From contig CAZCOA010000017.1 in the NCBI GenBank assembly GCA_964500225.1, positions 1 to 53,323 on the forward strand: 53,323 nt of DNA, given 5' to 3'. The notes under the pieces are model-generated. The model saw nothing but the letters and a program-made list of their open reading frames with translations. It was not told the origin of the DNA and did not search any database. The position numbers and the translations under genes were made by a program. The first letter of the stretch is position 1; each line of letters starts with the position of its first letter. This document shows, one piece after another, positions 1 through 8,659 of this stretch. The stretch comes from JAAYDY01 sp964500225 (lineage in GTDB: Bacteria > Planctomycetota > Phycisphaerae > FEN-1346 > JAACEH01).

Positions 1-58
1 CCATCGGCGCGTTACGCCATGGACCTGATCGGCGCGCCCCTGGGGTCGGCCCGCGCGC

Positions 59-3000
59 TTAGGGCTTGGGTCGCGCGCGGCGGGTGAAGAGGTCGTAGAG
101 GATCGGGACGACCACAAGGGTCAGGACGCCCGAGACGAGGATGCCGCCGACGGAGGCGATGCCGACGCCGTTGCGCATCTCGGCGCCGATGCCGCGGCTG
201 ACGGCCAGGGGCAACATGCCGAGCACGGCGGCAAGGGTGATCATGATGACGGCGCGGAAGCGGTCGCACGAGGCGGCGATCATGGCCTGATGGTGCGGCG
301 TGCCGCGCGCCACGAGGACGTTGAACTGGTCCATGATGAGGATGGCGTTGTTGACGACGATGCCGATCATCATGACGATGCCCATGATCTCGAAGACGCC
401 GAGGCTGCCGCCGGCCAGCGCGAGGGCGTAGAGGGTGCCGATCAGCGCTAGCGGCACGGTGACGAGAATGAGCGCCGGCTGCTTGAACGATTCCAGAATG
501 GCGGCCAGCGAGAGGATGACGAGAACGACGGAAATAAGGCCGGCCTCGCCGAGTTCGTCGATGGCCTCGGCCATGACCTCATAGACGCCGCCAAAGCTGT
601 AGCTGTAGCCGGCGGGCATGGGAACCACGCGGTCCGTGGCGTTGCGGACCCGTGCGACGCCGGTGCCCAGGGGCGTGCCCGGGGCGAGGTTGGCCAGCAG
701 CTTGCTGATGCGTTGCTTATCCTTGCGTGTGATCTGGATGGGCTTCTGCTGTTGCGTGATGGTGGCGACGTCGCCGAGGAGAATGGGGCGGCCGGGATCG
801 CCGGGCGTCTGGAACCGTTCGACCTGGTGCTTGCCCGGCTCGTCGGCGAACTTGACGACGATGTCGTAGTTGCGGGCGTTGCGTTTGAACGTGCCGGCGG
901 TGATGCCTTCGAGGTTGCCGCGAAGGCTGAGGCCGAGTTGCACGGCGGGGAGGGCCATGTCGGCCAGGACGGCCCGCCGGGGTCGTATGCGCAGCTCGGG
1001 TTTGCCGGGCCGCACGGTGGTATCGGCGTCGAGGATGCCGGGCAATTCGCGGGCGGCCTCGGCCGCGGCCAGGGCCAGCCGGTCGAGCGTGGCGAGGTCG
1101 TCGCCGGCGATGGCCATGTCGATATCCACGGACTGACCGCCGATGACGACCGGCGTGGAGACGACGACGATGGCGCCGGGGAAGTCGGCCAGGCGGCGGC
1201 GGACCTCGGCCTGGAGTTGGTTGATGGTGATGGTTCGTTGGGTCCGGTCGGAAAACTTCAGCAGGATCTGGGCCAGGTACACGCCCTCGGACGATTGGCC
1301 GATGGTGCCTTCGACCTTGCCGATCATCGTGAGGGTGTGCTTCAGTTCGGGCAGGTCGGCAAGGCGCTGCTGTGCCGCGGCGAGTCGCGCCGAGGTGTTG
1401 GCGAGGTCGTACTCGGTGGGCAGTTCGAGTTTGACGTAGATCTCGCCGCGGTCGCTGTCGGCGACCATGTCGGTACCGAGCGAGCCGGCCAGGCTCAGGG
1501 CATGGACGAGCATCGCGGCGACGGCCAGGAGCGTCAGGACGGCGGCCCATCGGTGCCGCTCGTTGAACTCCAGGACGCGGCGGTAGAGGCCGACGAGGCA
1601 GTCGAAGCCGCGGTTCCACCGGCGTTCGATGCGGCGCAGCAGGCCGTTGTCGCCGTCGCGTCGCGGCTTCAGCAGCAGCGAGCAGAGCATCGGCGTGAGC
1701 GTGAACGAAATGAACAGCGACACGACGGTCATGATGAACATCGTGAGGGCCAGAGGGCGGATGAAGCGGCCGATCATGCTGCCCATCGTGGCCAGGGGGA
1801 ACAGGACGACGACGTTGGTGCCGGCGCTGGCCAGGACGGCGATGAAGGCCTCGGCGGCGCCGAGTCGTGCGGCCTCCTTGGGGTCGCCGGTGCGGTCGAG
1901 GCGCGAAACGATCAGCTCCAGAACGACGATCGAGTTGGTCACGAGGATGCCCACCGACATGCCGATGGCGATGAGCGTCGAGGTGTTGAGGGTGAAGCCG
2001 ACCAGGTGCATGAAGAACAGGCCGATGACGACGGTCAGGGGCATGGTGACGGCGACGACAATGAGGGACCGGATGTTGTAGAGGAAGACGAAAAGAATGA
2101 GGGCGGTCAGGAGGATGCCCTCGACGACGTTCTCCCAGGCGCTGGCGTTGGTGGCGGCAATGACGACCGCGTCGTCGGTCACCCAGACGAGGTCCATGCC
2201 TCCGGGAAGCTCGGCGTTGAGGCGGTCCATGGCGGCGCGGACGTTGTGGGTGACTTCCACGGCATTGGCGTCGGCCTTCTTGACGACGCGGATGGCGACG
2301 GCGGTGCGGCCGTCGATGGCGGCCATCTGGCGGACTTCCTCGGTGCTCATGACGACGCGCCCGACATCGCGGATGCAGCATCGGCGACCGTCGGCGTTGG
2401 CGACTTCCAGGTCGGCGATGTCGGCCTCGGCCTGGAAGTCGGCGTCGAAGGTGACGGTGTACTCGGAGCCGTGATCGCGCACGCGGCCGGCCGGAATGGT
2501 GCGGACGCCGCCCTGGATGGCCCGGACGACGTCGGTGCTCGTCAGCCCGCGTGCGGCGAGGCGGCGGCGGTCGAGTTCGACGCGGACTTCGCGCCGCGCG
2601 CCGCCGATGAGCTGCACGTCGGCCACGCCCGCGATCACGGTGATGCGGTCGCGCAGGGTGTTGTCGGCGAAGTCGTACAATTCGTCCAGCGGCGCGTCGC
2701 CCGTCAGGGCCAGCGTAATGATCGGCTTGGCGTTGATGTCGAACTTCTGAATCTTCGGATCCTCGACGTCGGCGGGAAGGTCGGCCCGGATCAGGTCGAG
2801 CTTTTCGCGGACGTCGGTGGCGGCCATGTCCACGTCCACGTCGAGCTGGAACTCCAGGAGCGTCTGGCAGACGTTCTCCATGCACGTGCTCGTGACGTGC
2901 TTCAGACCGTCGATCGCGACGACCGCATCTTCGATGCGCTTGGCGACGTCGGTCTCGATGTCCTCGGGGCTGGCGCCGGGATAGACCGTGACGATGGTGA

Positions 3001-3133
3001 TGAACGGCGAGTCGATCTGCGGCATGAGCTCCAGGCCCATCTTGCGATAGGCGTTGGCGCCGAGCAGCGTCAGGCCGATGATGAGGCACGCCATCGCGAT
3101 CGGGCGGCGGATGGAGGCATTCGACAGAAACAT
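59..3133 (-). CDS. RND-family inner-membrane efflux transporter (AcrB/HAE1-like)
   Basis: Inner-membrane subunit of a tripartite efflux pump, 1024 residues, the usual length of AcrB-type proteins. The N-terminus (MFLSNASIRRPIAM) starts the first membrane helix; two repeats of one plus five helices flank two large periplasmic loops. The ATG at 3133 is chosen because it shares one base with the stop of the upstream membrane-fusion gene and follows a GAGGAGGG ribosome site. It is last in the marR-tolC-MFP-RND operon. Odd point: the TM4 position that carries two aspartates in AcrB (D407/D408) reads V-T-N-S here (T399, N400), and the TM10 lysine (K940) is N928. The arginine of TM11 seems kept (RAVIM). 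The family assignment is firm; the substrate and the energy coupling are unknown. Confidence 0.93.
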   Translation of the reverse strand: MFLSNASIRRPIAMACLIIGLTLLGANAYRKMGLELMPQIDSPFITIVTVYPGASPEDIETDVAKRIEDAVVAIDGLKHVTSTCMENVCQTLLEFQLDVDVDMAATDVREKLDLIRADLPADVEDPKIQKFDINAKPIITLALTGDAPLDELYDFADNTLRDRITVIAGVADVQLIGGARREVRVELDRRRLAARGLTSTDVVRAIQGGVRTIPAGRVRDHGSEYTVTFDADFQAEADIADLEVANADGRRCCIRDVGRVVMSTEEVRQMAAIDGRTAVAIRVVKKADANAVEVTHNVRAAMDRLNAELPGGMDLVWVTDDAVVIAATNASAWENVVEGILLTALILFVFLYNIRSLIVVAVTMPLTVVIGLFFMHLVGFTLNTSTLIAIGMSVGILVTNSIVVLELIVSRLDRTGDPKEAARLGAAEAFIAVLASAGTNVVVLFPLATMGSMIGRFIRPLALTMFIMTVVSLFISFTLTPMLCSLLLKPRRDGDNGLLRRIERRWNRGFDCLVGLYRRVLEFNERHRWAAVLTLLAVAAMLVHALSLAGSLGTDMVADSDRGEIYVKLELPTEYDLANTSARLAAAQQRLADLPELKHTLTMIGKVEGTIGQSSEGVYLAQILLKFSDRTQRTITINQLQAEVRRRLADFPGAIVVVSTPVVIGGQSVDIDMAIAGDDLATLDRLALAAAEAARELPGILDADTTVRPGKPELRIRPRRAVLADMALPAVQLGLSLRGNLEGITAGTFKRNARNYDIVVKFADEPGKHQVERFQTPGDPGRPILLGDVATITQQQKPIQITRKDKQRISKLLANLAPGTPLGTGVARVRNATDRVVPMPAGYSYSFGGVYEVMAEAIDELGEAGLISVVLVILSLAAILESFKQPALILVTVPLALIGTLYALALAGGSLGVFEIMGIVMMIGIVVNNAILIMDQFNVLVARGTPHHQAMIAASCDRFRAVIMITLAAVLGMLPLAVSRGIGAEMRNGVGIASVGGILVSGVLTLVVVPILYDLFTRRARPKP

Positions 3134-4353
3134 CAGCGGCCCTCCTCGATGACGCGGACGGGCGTGCCGTCGTCGAGCAACTGTTGCCCGCGCACGATGA
3201 CCGCGGCGCCGTCGGCGAGCGCGGAGTCGCCGGCCTCGACCCAACCGTCGGTCTCCAGGCCGGGGGTGATCGCGACGCTGCGCGCCGTGGCCCCTTCGAG
3301 GACGAAGACGACGTGTTTGCCGGCGCGCTGCTGGACGGCCGCCGCGGGCACGCCGAGCGCCTCGCGTCGCGTCAGCACGACGGCCACGTCGGCCAGGCGC
3401 CCCGACACGACGCCCTCGGGCGGGTCGGCCACGTCGCAGCGGACCTCGAACGTGCGCAGCTTCAGATCGACCGTGGGACTGCGGTACGTGACCGCGCGGT
3501 GGCCGAGGTCGATGCCGCCGACGCGCACGTGAATCTCGGTGCGGCCGGGAACGACGTCGGCGTAGGCGTCCGAGGGCAGATAGGCCGAGACCTCCAGGAC
3601 CTTCGGGTTCTCGATGCGCAGGACGGGCGTTCCGGCGGCAGCCATTTCGCCGGGCTCGCGCAGGCGGTGCGTGACCACGCCGTCCAGCGGCGCCACGACG
3701 AGCGAATCGTGCAGGTCTTTCTCGGCAATGAGGAAATTGCCGCGGGCCTGCTCGAGCCGGTTGCCCGCCAGCTCGACGGACACGGCAGCGTGCTTCAGGG
3801 CCGCCTCGGCCTGGAGGAATCGGGACTGCTGAATCTCGAAGGCATTTTTCGTGACGGCGTGGTCCTGCTCATAGAGCCGCTGGAACCGCTCGTAGTCGAT
3901 GCGGGCCTTGGCGAAGTCGGCCTCGAGGCGTTCGCGGTTGGCCTGGGCCTCGCGGACGGCGCATTCGGCCGCGGCGACGCCTTGGCGCGCGATTTCGACG
4001 GCGCGGATCAGGTTCACGCTGTCGGTCTGGAAGAGCTGCGTCCGTCCGGCGACGACGGTGTCGCCCTCGTCCACGTAAACGGCGTCGAGCGTGCCGGGTC
4101 GGCGCGCCGAGACCAGGGCGAAGTCCTTGGCCAGGAGGCTGCCGCTGGTGACCAGCCGCGACTGGAATGTCATCGTGCGCGCCTGGACGACGCTGACGGG
4201 AACAGTCCGCACGGCGCGGGCGGGCGGGGTCTCGACGGCGGCGCTCGCGGCGGGGTCGTTGTGCCGGCGTCTGCCCCACAGGACGCCTGCTGCGACGGCT
4301 GCCGCGACGGCGACCAGGACCAGCATCGTGCCGAGGATTTTTCGCGTGGTCAT
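3133..4353 (-). CDS. RND efflux periplasmic adaptor (membrane fusion protein, HlyD/AcrA family)
   Basis: Adaptor that bridges the inner-membrane pump and the outer-membrane channel, 406 residues. An N-terminal helix (about residues 5-24) anchors or exports it. The order is typical: a beta-barrel/lipoyl half (LAKDFALVSARRPGTLDAVYV), a long alpha-hairpin rich in Ala, Glu and Arg (about 105-190), the second lipoyl half (VAPLDGVVTHRLREPGEM), then beta-barrel and membrane-proximal domains. The ATG at 4353 overlaps the stop of the tolC-like gene by four bases (ATGA), and the stop overlaps the RND start by one. Translation of the three pump genes is therefore probably coupled. Confidence 0.92.
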   Translation of the reverse strand: MTTRKILGTMLVLVAVAAAVAAGVLWGRRRHNDPAASAAVETPPARAVRTVPVSVVQARTMTFQSRLVTSGSLLAKDFALVSARRPGTLDAVYVDEGDTVVAGRTQLFQTDSVNLIRAVEIARQGVAAAECAVREAQANRERLEADFAKARIDYERFQRLYEQDHAVTKNAFEIQQSRFLQAEAALKHAAVSVELAGNRLEQARGNFLIAEKDLHDSLVVAPLDGVVTHRLREPGEMAAAGTPVLRIENPKVLEVSAYLPSDAYADVVPGRTEIHVRVGGIDLGHRAVTYRSPTVDLKLRTFEVRCDVADPPEGVVSGRLADVAVVLTRREALGVPAAAVQQRAGKHVVFVLEGATARSVAITPGLETDGWVEAGDSALADGAAVIVRGQQLLDDGTPVRVIEEGR

Positions 4354-5786
4354 TGCTGCTCGTGCTCCTTCAGAGGCGTCATGCCCATGACGTCGAGGAG
4401 GGTGGCGGCGGCCACCTGCCGGCGGTAGCGTGCGACGGTTTCGGCGGCCGCGGCGGCATCGCAGTCGGCCAGGGCGGCCAGCCGCGACGACACGTCGATG
4501 AGCCCCTCGCGCCATTGGGCTTCCACATTCTTTAGCCTCGCCTCGGCCGCAGTGCGCGTGGCGGCGGCCGCGGCCAGGGCGTCGGCGGCGTCGTCCAGTT
4601 GGCGCCGTGCGGCGACCACCTCGAGCATGACCGTCAGACAGGCCTGCTCGCGCTGGAGAAACGCCGCGGTCTGCCGCAGGCGGGCGGCGCGGTACCGTTG
4701 GATGTCGGCGAAACCGTCGAATACCGACAGCACGGCCGAGGCGCCGTAGGTCCAGGTGTCGGCGAACTTCAGGTAACTGTTGGAGGAGTAGTCGTAGCTG
4801 CCGAAGGCGCCGACGACGGGCAGAAACGCGGCAATGGCCATGCGCACTTCGTCGCGCCGGATCTCGACGGTGCGGTCGGCCGCGAACAACTCGGGCCGAT
4901 GCAGCAGCGCCTCGAGAACTTGGTCGGCAACGTCGCCGGCGGGCGGCTCGGCGGCGCCGGACGGCGCGGCGGCCAGTTCGAGCGGCTCCAGCGGCGACAG
5001 GCCGAGCGTCTCCAGCAGGTCGGCACGGGCCTGGCGGCGGGCGCGGTCGTTGTCGTCCGCGGCGCGGCGACGCGCCGCCACCATCGCCTCGACGGCCTGG
5101 CGGTCGGCCGGCAGCGCCAGCCCCTCGCGCTCCAGCGCCGCCGTTTCGTCGAGCAGGGTGCGGCTTTCGTCGAGCCGGCGGCGAAGGTGCACGGCGGCCT
5201 CGTCCTGCGACAGGCACGCATAGTACAGCGCCGTGGTCCGCAGCACGATCAACTGGCGCGTGCGGCGACGGACCATCTCGGCGACCTGTTCGCCTTTCTG
5301 ATAGGCCGTATAGAGGAACCACGTTTGCGGCGCGAAGACCGGCTGCTGGGCGGCGACGGCCACGTCCCAGACGCAGCGGTCGGAGGTCTGGAGGTATTGA
5401 CGGCCCGCGCGCATCAGCACCGGGTCGTGCGTCTCGTGGTAGTTCCACGACAGGTCGATCTGCGGCAGGAAGTTGGCGAAGGCGATCTTGCGGTCGAGGG
5501 CGGCCAGGCGGACCTGGATGTCGGCGGCGCGCGCGTTGAGGTTGTTGGCCAAGGCGATGCGGAGGCAGTCGTCGAGAGTGACGGGACGGCCTTGCGGCAA
5601 CGTCGCCGCGGCGCGGCGGGCGAGTTCGTCGCAGAGATGTCGGGCCTGGTCGCGGCGGAGTCGGCCGGCATCGCCGGCGGTGCAGCCGCCCGCAACGACG
5701 GCCCACGCGATAATAACCAGCACGGCCAGGGCAGAGGTCGCTCCTGCGGTACGGCGTCGGGCTGGGGACTTGCGAGAAGAGGTCAC
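4350..5786 (-). CDS. TolC-like outer-membrane efflux lipoprotein
   Basis: Outer-membrane channel of the efflux pump, 478 residues. The GTG at 5786 is chosen because it overlaps the marR stop as GTGA and gives a lipoprotein signal: a basic n-region (SSRKSPARRR), a hydrophobic stretch and the lipobox VAGGC. Downstream are two outer-membrane-efflux-protein repeats of long helices, the first with ALANNLNARAADIQVRLAA and the second after about residue 270. Lipidation near residue 35 is common in this family (OprM type). It sits second in the efflux operon with overlapping junctions on both sides. Confidence 0.9.
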   Translation of the reverse strand: MTSSRKSPARRRTAGATSALAVLVIIAWAVVAGGCTAGDAGRLRRDQARHLCDELARRAAATLPQGRPVTLDDCLRIALANNLNARAADIQVRLAALDRKIAFANFLPQIDLSWNYHETHDPVLMRAGRQYLQTSDRCVWDVAVAAQQPVFAPQTWFLYTAYQKGEQVAEMVRRRTRQLIVLRTTALYYACLSQDEAAVHLRRRLDESRTLLDETAALEREGLALPADRQAVEAMVAARRRAADDNDRARRQARADLLETLGLSPLEPLELAAAPSGAAEPPAGDVADQVLEALLHRPELFAADRTVEIRRDEVRMAIAAFLPVVGAFGSYDYSSNSYLKFADTWTYGASAVLSVFDGFADIQRYRAARLRQTAAFLQREQACLTVMLEVVAARRQLDDAADALAAAAATRTAAEARLKNVEAQWREGLIDVSSRLAALADCDAAAAAETVARYRRQVAAATLLDVMGMTPLKEHEQQ

Positions 5787-6292
5787 GGCTTGGTCTCCGT
5801 CATCAGGGCGGCAATCTCCCGCGCCAGGCGCTGGTAGGCGTTGAGCATCAGGGCCCGCTGCATGGGCGACAGACAACTGACGATCCGGGACATGTCGCGG
5901 TACCGGCGAGGCAACGCCTCGTCGCAGAAGCGGCGGCCCTGGTCCGTCAGGGTAATGTTGATCATGCGGCGGTCCTGGGGGTGCATCGAACGGCTGACAT
6001 AGCCCAGGCGCTCCAGGGAGTCCAGCAGGCCGGTCATGGCCGAGCGAGTCAGGGCAACCTTGTCGGCCAGCTCGGCGGGCGTCATGGTCTGGTCGGCGTC
6101 GTGATACAGGGTTTCGAGGGTTTCCATCTGGCGGGCCGAGACGCCCTGGCTGCTCAGGTGGGTCTCGACAAGAAGCTCGACGGCCCGGTGGCTCTGGTAG
6201 AGCTGGACACCTTGGGCAACCACGTCGGGATCGAGCCCTTTCATGGGCGCGATGTAAGCCTTTATTCTGGATATCGTTGAGTCTTCCGCCAC
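5783..6292 (-). CDS. MarR-family transcriptional regulator of the efflux operon
   Basis: Winged-helix repressor-type protein, 169 residues. The DNA-binding region reads MTPAELADKVALTRSAMTG followed by the wing LGYVSRSMHPQDRRMINITL, diagnostic of MarR proteins (the DRR wing). The start is the GTG at 6292, decided by a GGAGG ribosome site at 6299-6303 six bases away; earlier in-frame ATGs would place the promoter and operator inside the gene. It is the first gene of the efflux operon and most likely senses a toxic ligand and represses its own operon through the palindrome at 6331-6348. The ligand cannot be read from the sequence. Confidence 0.9.
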   Translation of the reverse strand: MAEDSTISRIKAYIAPMKGLDPDVVAQGVQLYQSHRAVELLVETHLSSQGVSARQMETLETLYHDADQTMTPAELADKVALTRSAMTGLLDSLERLGYVSRSMHPQDRRMINITLTDQGRRFCDEALPRRYRDMSRIVSCLSPMQRALMLNAYQRLAREIAALMTETKP

Positions 6293-6321
6293 CGCCGGCC
6301 TCCGACATCGGTGCGCATACC

Positions 6322-6361
6322 GATAATCCGTAGGCGAATTATCGCCTATTGGATAATCCGT
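6322..6361. promoter_or_regulatory. Candidate MarR operator (palindrome plus direct repeats)
   Basis: TAGGCGAATTATCGCCTA (6331-6348) is an inverted repeat with 7-base arms and a 4-base centre, covering the -10 element and the likely start site. It is bracketed by two copies of GATAATCCGT at 6322-6331 and 6352-6361, 30 bases apart, about three helical turns. A repressor bound here would block RNA polymerase. Binding by the adjacent MarR protein is inferred. Confidence 0.6.
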
Positions 6362-6366
6362 GTCAA
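6338..6366 (-). promoter_or_regulatory. Promoter of the marR-efflux operon
   Basis: Read on the minus strand, TTGACA (6361-6366) is followed by exactly 17 bases and GATAAT (6338-6343), a near-consensus housekeeping sigma promoter. Transcription would start near 6331, about 40 bases before the GTG of marR. This is among the best -35/-10 pairs in the window. Confidence 0.75.
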
Positions 6367-6721
6367 GCATAAAATCGGGTCGCATCCACGATGCGGTAAG
6401 CCTCCCCACGGTTTTCAAGACCTAGGGGCTCCGCGGCGATGGCAGATCGACGGTGACCGTGCGACGACACGGGTTTCGGCGGCCGTTGTGATCGTAGCGG
6501 CCGAGAGGGCGCGGGAAAAGATTCACCACAATATCGTTCCTGCGATATCCGTTCACTCGCCGGGCTGCTATTCGGTGAACTGAAAACCATGCGCGAACGG
6601 CCACGATTTGCCGCACCGTGCATTCCAGAGTGCCTTTGTGATACTGAAAATGCAGTTTGGCGACAGTTGACCACCACCACCCCAAAAAGTCAAATAATCG
6701 CATCAGGTAACCCGAATCAAC

Positions 6722-6750
6722 TTGACTTCTGTCGGCGGATATGTTATATA
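6722..6750 (+). promoter_or_regulatory. Strong promoter upstream of the structured leader and PEP-CTERM gene
   Basis: TTGACT (6722-6727), 17 bases, then TATATA (6745-6750) within a local AT-rich patch that contrasts with the surrounding GC-rich DNA. It would start a plus-strand transcript near 6757, nearly 490 bases before the first convincing gene at 7246. Confidence 0.6.
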
Positions 6751-6756
6751 TTAATC

Positions 6757-7120
6757 GTATCCATCGGGCCGGCTGAGCGAATGGCCCTAATACACAGCTG
6801 CTGGGATAGACAACCGGACAGGGCGGTGGCGTTGCGGCGAGCGGGTCGTTGGGCTTGCCCGTCTGCGGCGCGACGTGGCGGCGGGCGGTTGTTTATTCCC
6901 TGACCATGTTCGCATGGGCTTGTCTGTGGGCGGTGCTCCCTTGCAGGGCAAGCCGAGGCGAGTTGCGGAACCGCAAATTGAAGGGATTTTTTCCCGTATG
7001 GTGAACCACTGATGACCGTTTGGCGGTTGAGCCTGCGCGTCCCGAGAGGGGCGGGTCGCGCGGGTGTAACCGCCAAATGTCGGGGGACGACGCGCGACGA
7101 AGCGCGCTTCGTCCTTTTTT
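6757..7120 (+). ncRNA. Candidate structured leader or small RNA ending in an intrinsic terminator
   Basis: No convincing coding sequence lies between the promoter and 7246. The stretch holds several pairings: GGCTTGCCC (6852-6860) with GGGCAAGCC (6947-6955); a hairpin CCATG-TTCG-CATGG (6904-6917); and a long hairpin with a perfect 10-bp base, TTTGGCGGTT (7019-7028) with AACCGCCAAA (7068-7077), enclosing a second stem of CCTGCGCG with CGCGCGGG. A terminator hairpin follows at 7085-7114 with six T. It could be an independent RNA of about 360 nt or an attenuated leader of the PEP-CTERM gene. I do not recognise the conserved cores of RNase P RNA, tmRNA, SRP RNA or a known riboswitch. Confidence 0.45.
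7085..7120 (+). terminator. Intrinsic terminator inside the PEP-CTERM leader
   Basis: GGACGA-CGCGC pairs with GCGCG-(CT)-TCGTCC around a short loop and is followed directly by TTTTTT (7115-7120). It lies 126 bases before the ATG of the PEP-CTERM gene, so it either ends a separate RNA or controls read-through. Confidence 0.6.
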
Positions 7121-7245
7121 GTTGGCTGGTAGGCGGTGTGTTCCCGAGCGGGAATCCGCCAATGGACTATCGTGCCGGACGCGTCGTGCGTTGGGATGTC
7201 TGTCGCGCCAAGAAGAGTCTAACGAGATCGCCCAGGAGAACCTGT

Positions 7246-7944
7246 ATGTCCTTTTTCGGCAAGTCGTTGCGTTTGGGTCTCGTCGTTGCGGCGGCGGCCG
7301 CGGCCGTGGTGTGCCTGTCGGCCTCGGCGCCGGCACGAGCCGACCTGATCGAGGGGGCCATTTCCGCCGTCGGGTCGGTCCAGTCCGAGGGCATATGGGA
7401 CGGGTACCAGTGGTACCGCTACACCTACACGGTCGAATGGTCCGGCTTCAATCGTGCCCTGAGCCACATGGACCTGCTCCAGTTGCCCGGCTGCGCGAAC
7501 CCGGACCATTTGTTTCTATTTCCGGTGGACTTCGGCGCGCCGTCCGACGGTTCGTCCACGGGCGAGCAGTGGAAACCCGGCGATCCGGTGATCTTCACCG
7601 TGTTTTACAAAGGCTCGCTCCTTCGCACCGGCGGCGACCCGAGCCTTCTGTCGAGCATGAACCCGCTGGGGTTGCCTGTGATCAAGTACGAGCCCGTGCC
7701 CGGCAGCATGGACGAGCCGGGCAAGAGCGGCGTGGGCGTGTTCACGTTCATTTGCAACGTGTATCCGGCCTACGGAACGCTGACGGACTTCGTTCTGGCC
7801 AAGCACGGCGTTCAGGGGGCCGTGGGCGACCTGACGGGCGCGTACCCGTCGTGTACGCCGACGCCGGAGCCGATGACGGCGGCGCTGGTGGGCCTGGGGC
7901 TGGGCGGCCTGCTGATATCGCGTCGCCGCCGTACGGGCCGGTGA
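7246..7944 (+). CDS. PEP-CTERM sorting-domain secreted protein
   Basis: Secreted protein of unknown function, 232 residues. An N-terminal signal peptide (basic FGKSLRLG, then a long Ala/Val stretch, likely cut after APARA at residue 32) and a C-terminal PEP-CTERM module (TPEP at about 206-209, a hydrophobic helix ending LLISRRRR) mark it as an exosortase substrate, processed at PEP in the inner membrane and sent to the outer surface. The middle part, rich in aromatic residues and glycine, is not recognised. The ATG at 7246 follows AGGAGAA. It is the only PEP-CTERM gene here and no exosortase is in the window. Confidence 0.85.
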   Translation: MSFFGKSLRLGLVVAAAAAAVVCLSASAPARADLIEGAISAVGSVQSEGIWDGYQWYRYTYTVEWSGFNRALSHMDLLQLPGCANPDHLFLFPVDFGAPSDGSSTGEQWKPGDPVIFTVFYKGSLLRTGGDPSLLSSMNPLGLPVIKYEPVPGSMDEPGKSGVGVFTFICNVYPAYGTLTDFVLAKHGVQGAVGDLTGAYPSCTPTPEPMTAALVGLGLGGLLISRRRRTGR

Positions 7945-7979
7945 CGGGCTGGGAACACGTTGATGTGCATGGGGACGAG

Positions 7980-8021
7980 GCCTGCGCTTCGGGCGAACGC
8001 TCGCGGCGCAGGCTCTGTTTT
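7980..8021 (+). terminator. Terminator of the PEP-CTERM gene
   Basis: GCCTGCGC (7980-7987) pairs perfectly with GCGCAGGC (8006-8013) and is followed by TCTGTTTT. It lies between the convergent PEP-CTERM and msrA stops and touches the msrA stop codon. Confidence 0.6.
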
Positions 8022-8659
8022 CAGCGGACGGTGCGCGAGCAGGAGGCGCGGCCCTGCTTTTCGAGATACTGCTGATGATAGGCCTCGGCCGGATAGAAGG
8101 CCGGGGCCGGCAGGATCTCGGTAACGATGGGGCGGGCGAAGCGGCCGGAGGCGGCCAGGCGTTCCTTCGAAGCGACGGCAGCGGCCTGCTGGGCCGGCGT
8201 GTGGACGAAGATGGCGGAGCGGTATTGGCGGCCGATGTCGGGGCCCTGCCGGTTGAGCTGCGTCGGGTCGTGGCACTGCCAGAAGACGTCGAGCAGGTGC
8301 TCGTAGGAGACCTGGGCCGGATCGAATTCGACGCGGACGGCCTCGGCGTGGCCGGTGCGGTCGGTGCAGACCTGCTCGTAGGAGGGGTGTTCGACGGTGC
8401 CGCCGGTGTAGCCGACGGTTGTGGCGACGACGCCGTCGGTGCGGCGGAAGGCGGCTTCGACCCCCCAGAAACATCCGGCGGCAAAGGTGGCGATCTCGGT
8501 GCGCCGGCCGGCGGCGGGGTCGTGTGCGTCGCCGTTCGGATGCGGGTCGGTTCGGGTGGCGTTCATGGGTGGTTCCTCCGGGTCCAGACAGCCGCCGACG
8601 GTCGCGGCCGCCCACACGGTTGCAGCCATTGCCGCCACGCACACCGCCGGTCGCGTCAT
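8021..8659 (-). CDS. msrA: Peptide-methionine (S)-S-oxide reductase, lipoprotein form
   Basis: Reduces methionine-S-sulfoxide in proteins. The 212-residue product carries the active-site motif GCFWG (C63), the GYTGG motif and a C-terminal cysteine (C207) that can act as resolving residue. The start at 8659, preceded by AGGGGA, adds a lipoprotein signal with lipobox VGGC (C24) and a linker of about 30 residues before the catalytic domain, so this enzyme probably repairs proteins outside the cytoplasm while anchored to a membrane. No msrB is fused or adjacent. The electron donor on the outer side is not visible here. Confidence 0.92.
   Translation of the reverse strand: MTRPAVCVAAMAATVWAAATVGGCLDPEEPPMNATRTDPHPNGDAHDPAAGRRTEIATFAAGCFWGVEAAFRRTDGVVATTVGYTGGTVEHPSYEQVCTDRTGHAEAVRVEFDPAQVSYEHLLDVFWQCHDPTQLNRQGPDIGRQYRSAIFVHTPAQQAAAVASKERLAASGRFARPIVTEILPAPAFYPAEAYHQQYLEKQGRASCSRTVR

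Noticed and set aside
713..3532. A very long open frame on the plus strand opposite the RND gene
   Set aside because: Its product is low-complexity, full of Asp, Gly, Val and Arg, and mirrors the third-position GC bias of the RND gene, which has full family similarity.
6781..6903. A 40-codon frame starting ATG in the structured leader
   Set aside because: No ribosome site and unnatural composition; a leader peptide cannot be excluded but is not supported.
6757..7120. RNase P RNA, tmRNA or SRP RNA in the leader
   Set aside because: Length is suggestive, but the conserved cores of these RNAs are absent on reading the sequence.
7246..7944. PEP-CTERM gene as a complete exosortase system
   Set aside because: Only a substrate is present; no exosortase or PEP-CTERM regulator lies in the window.
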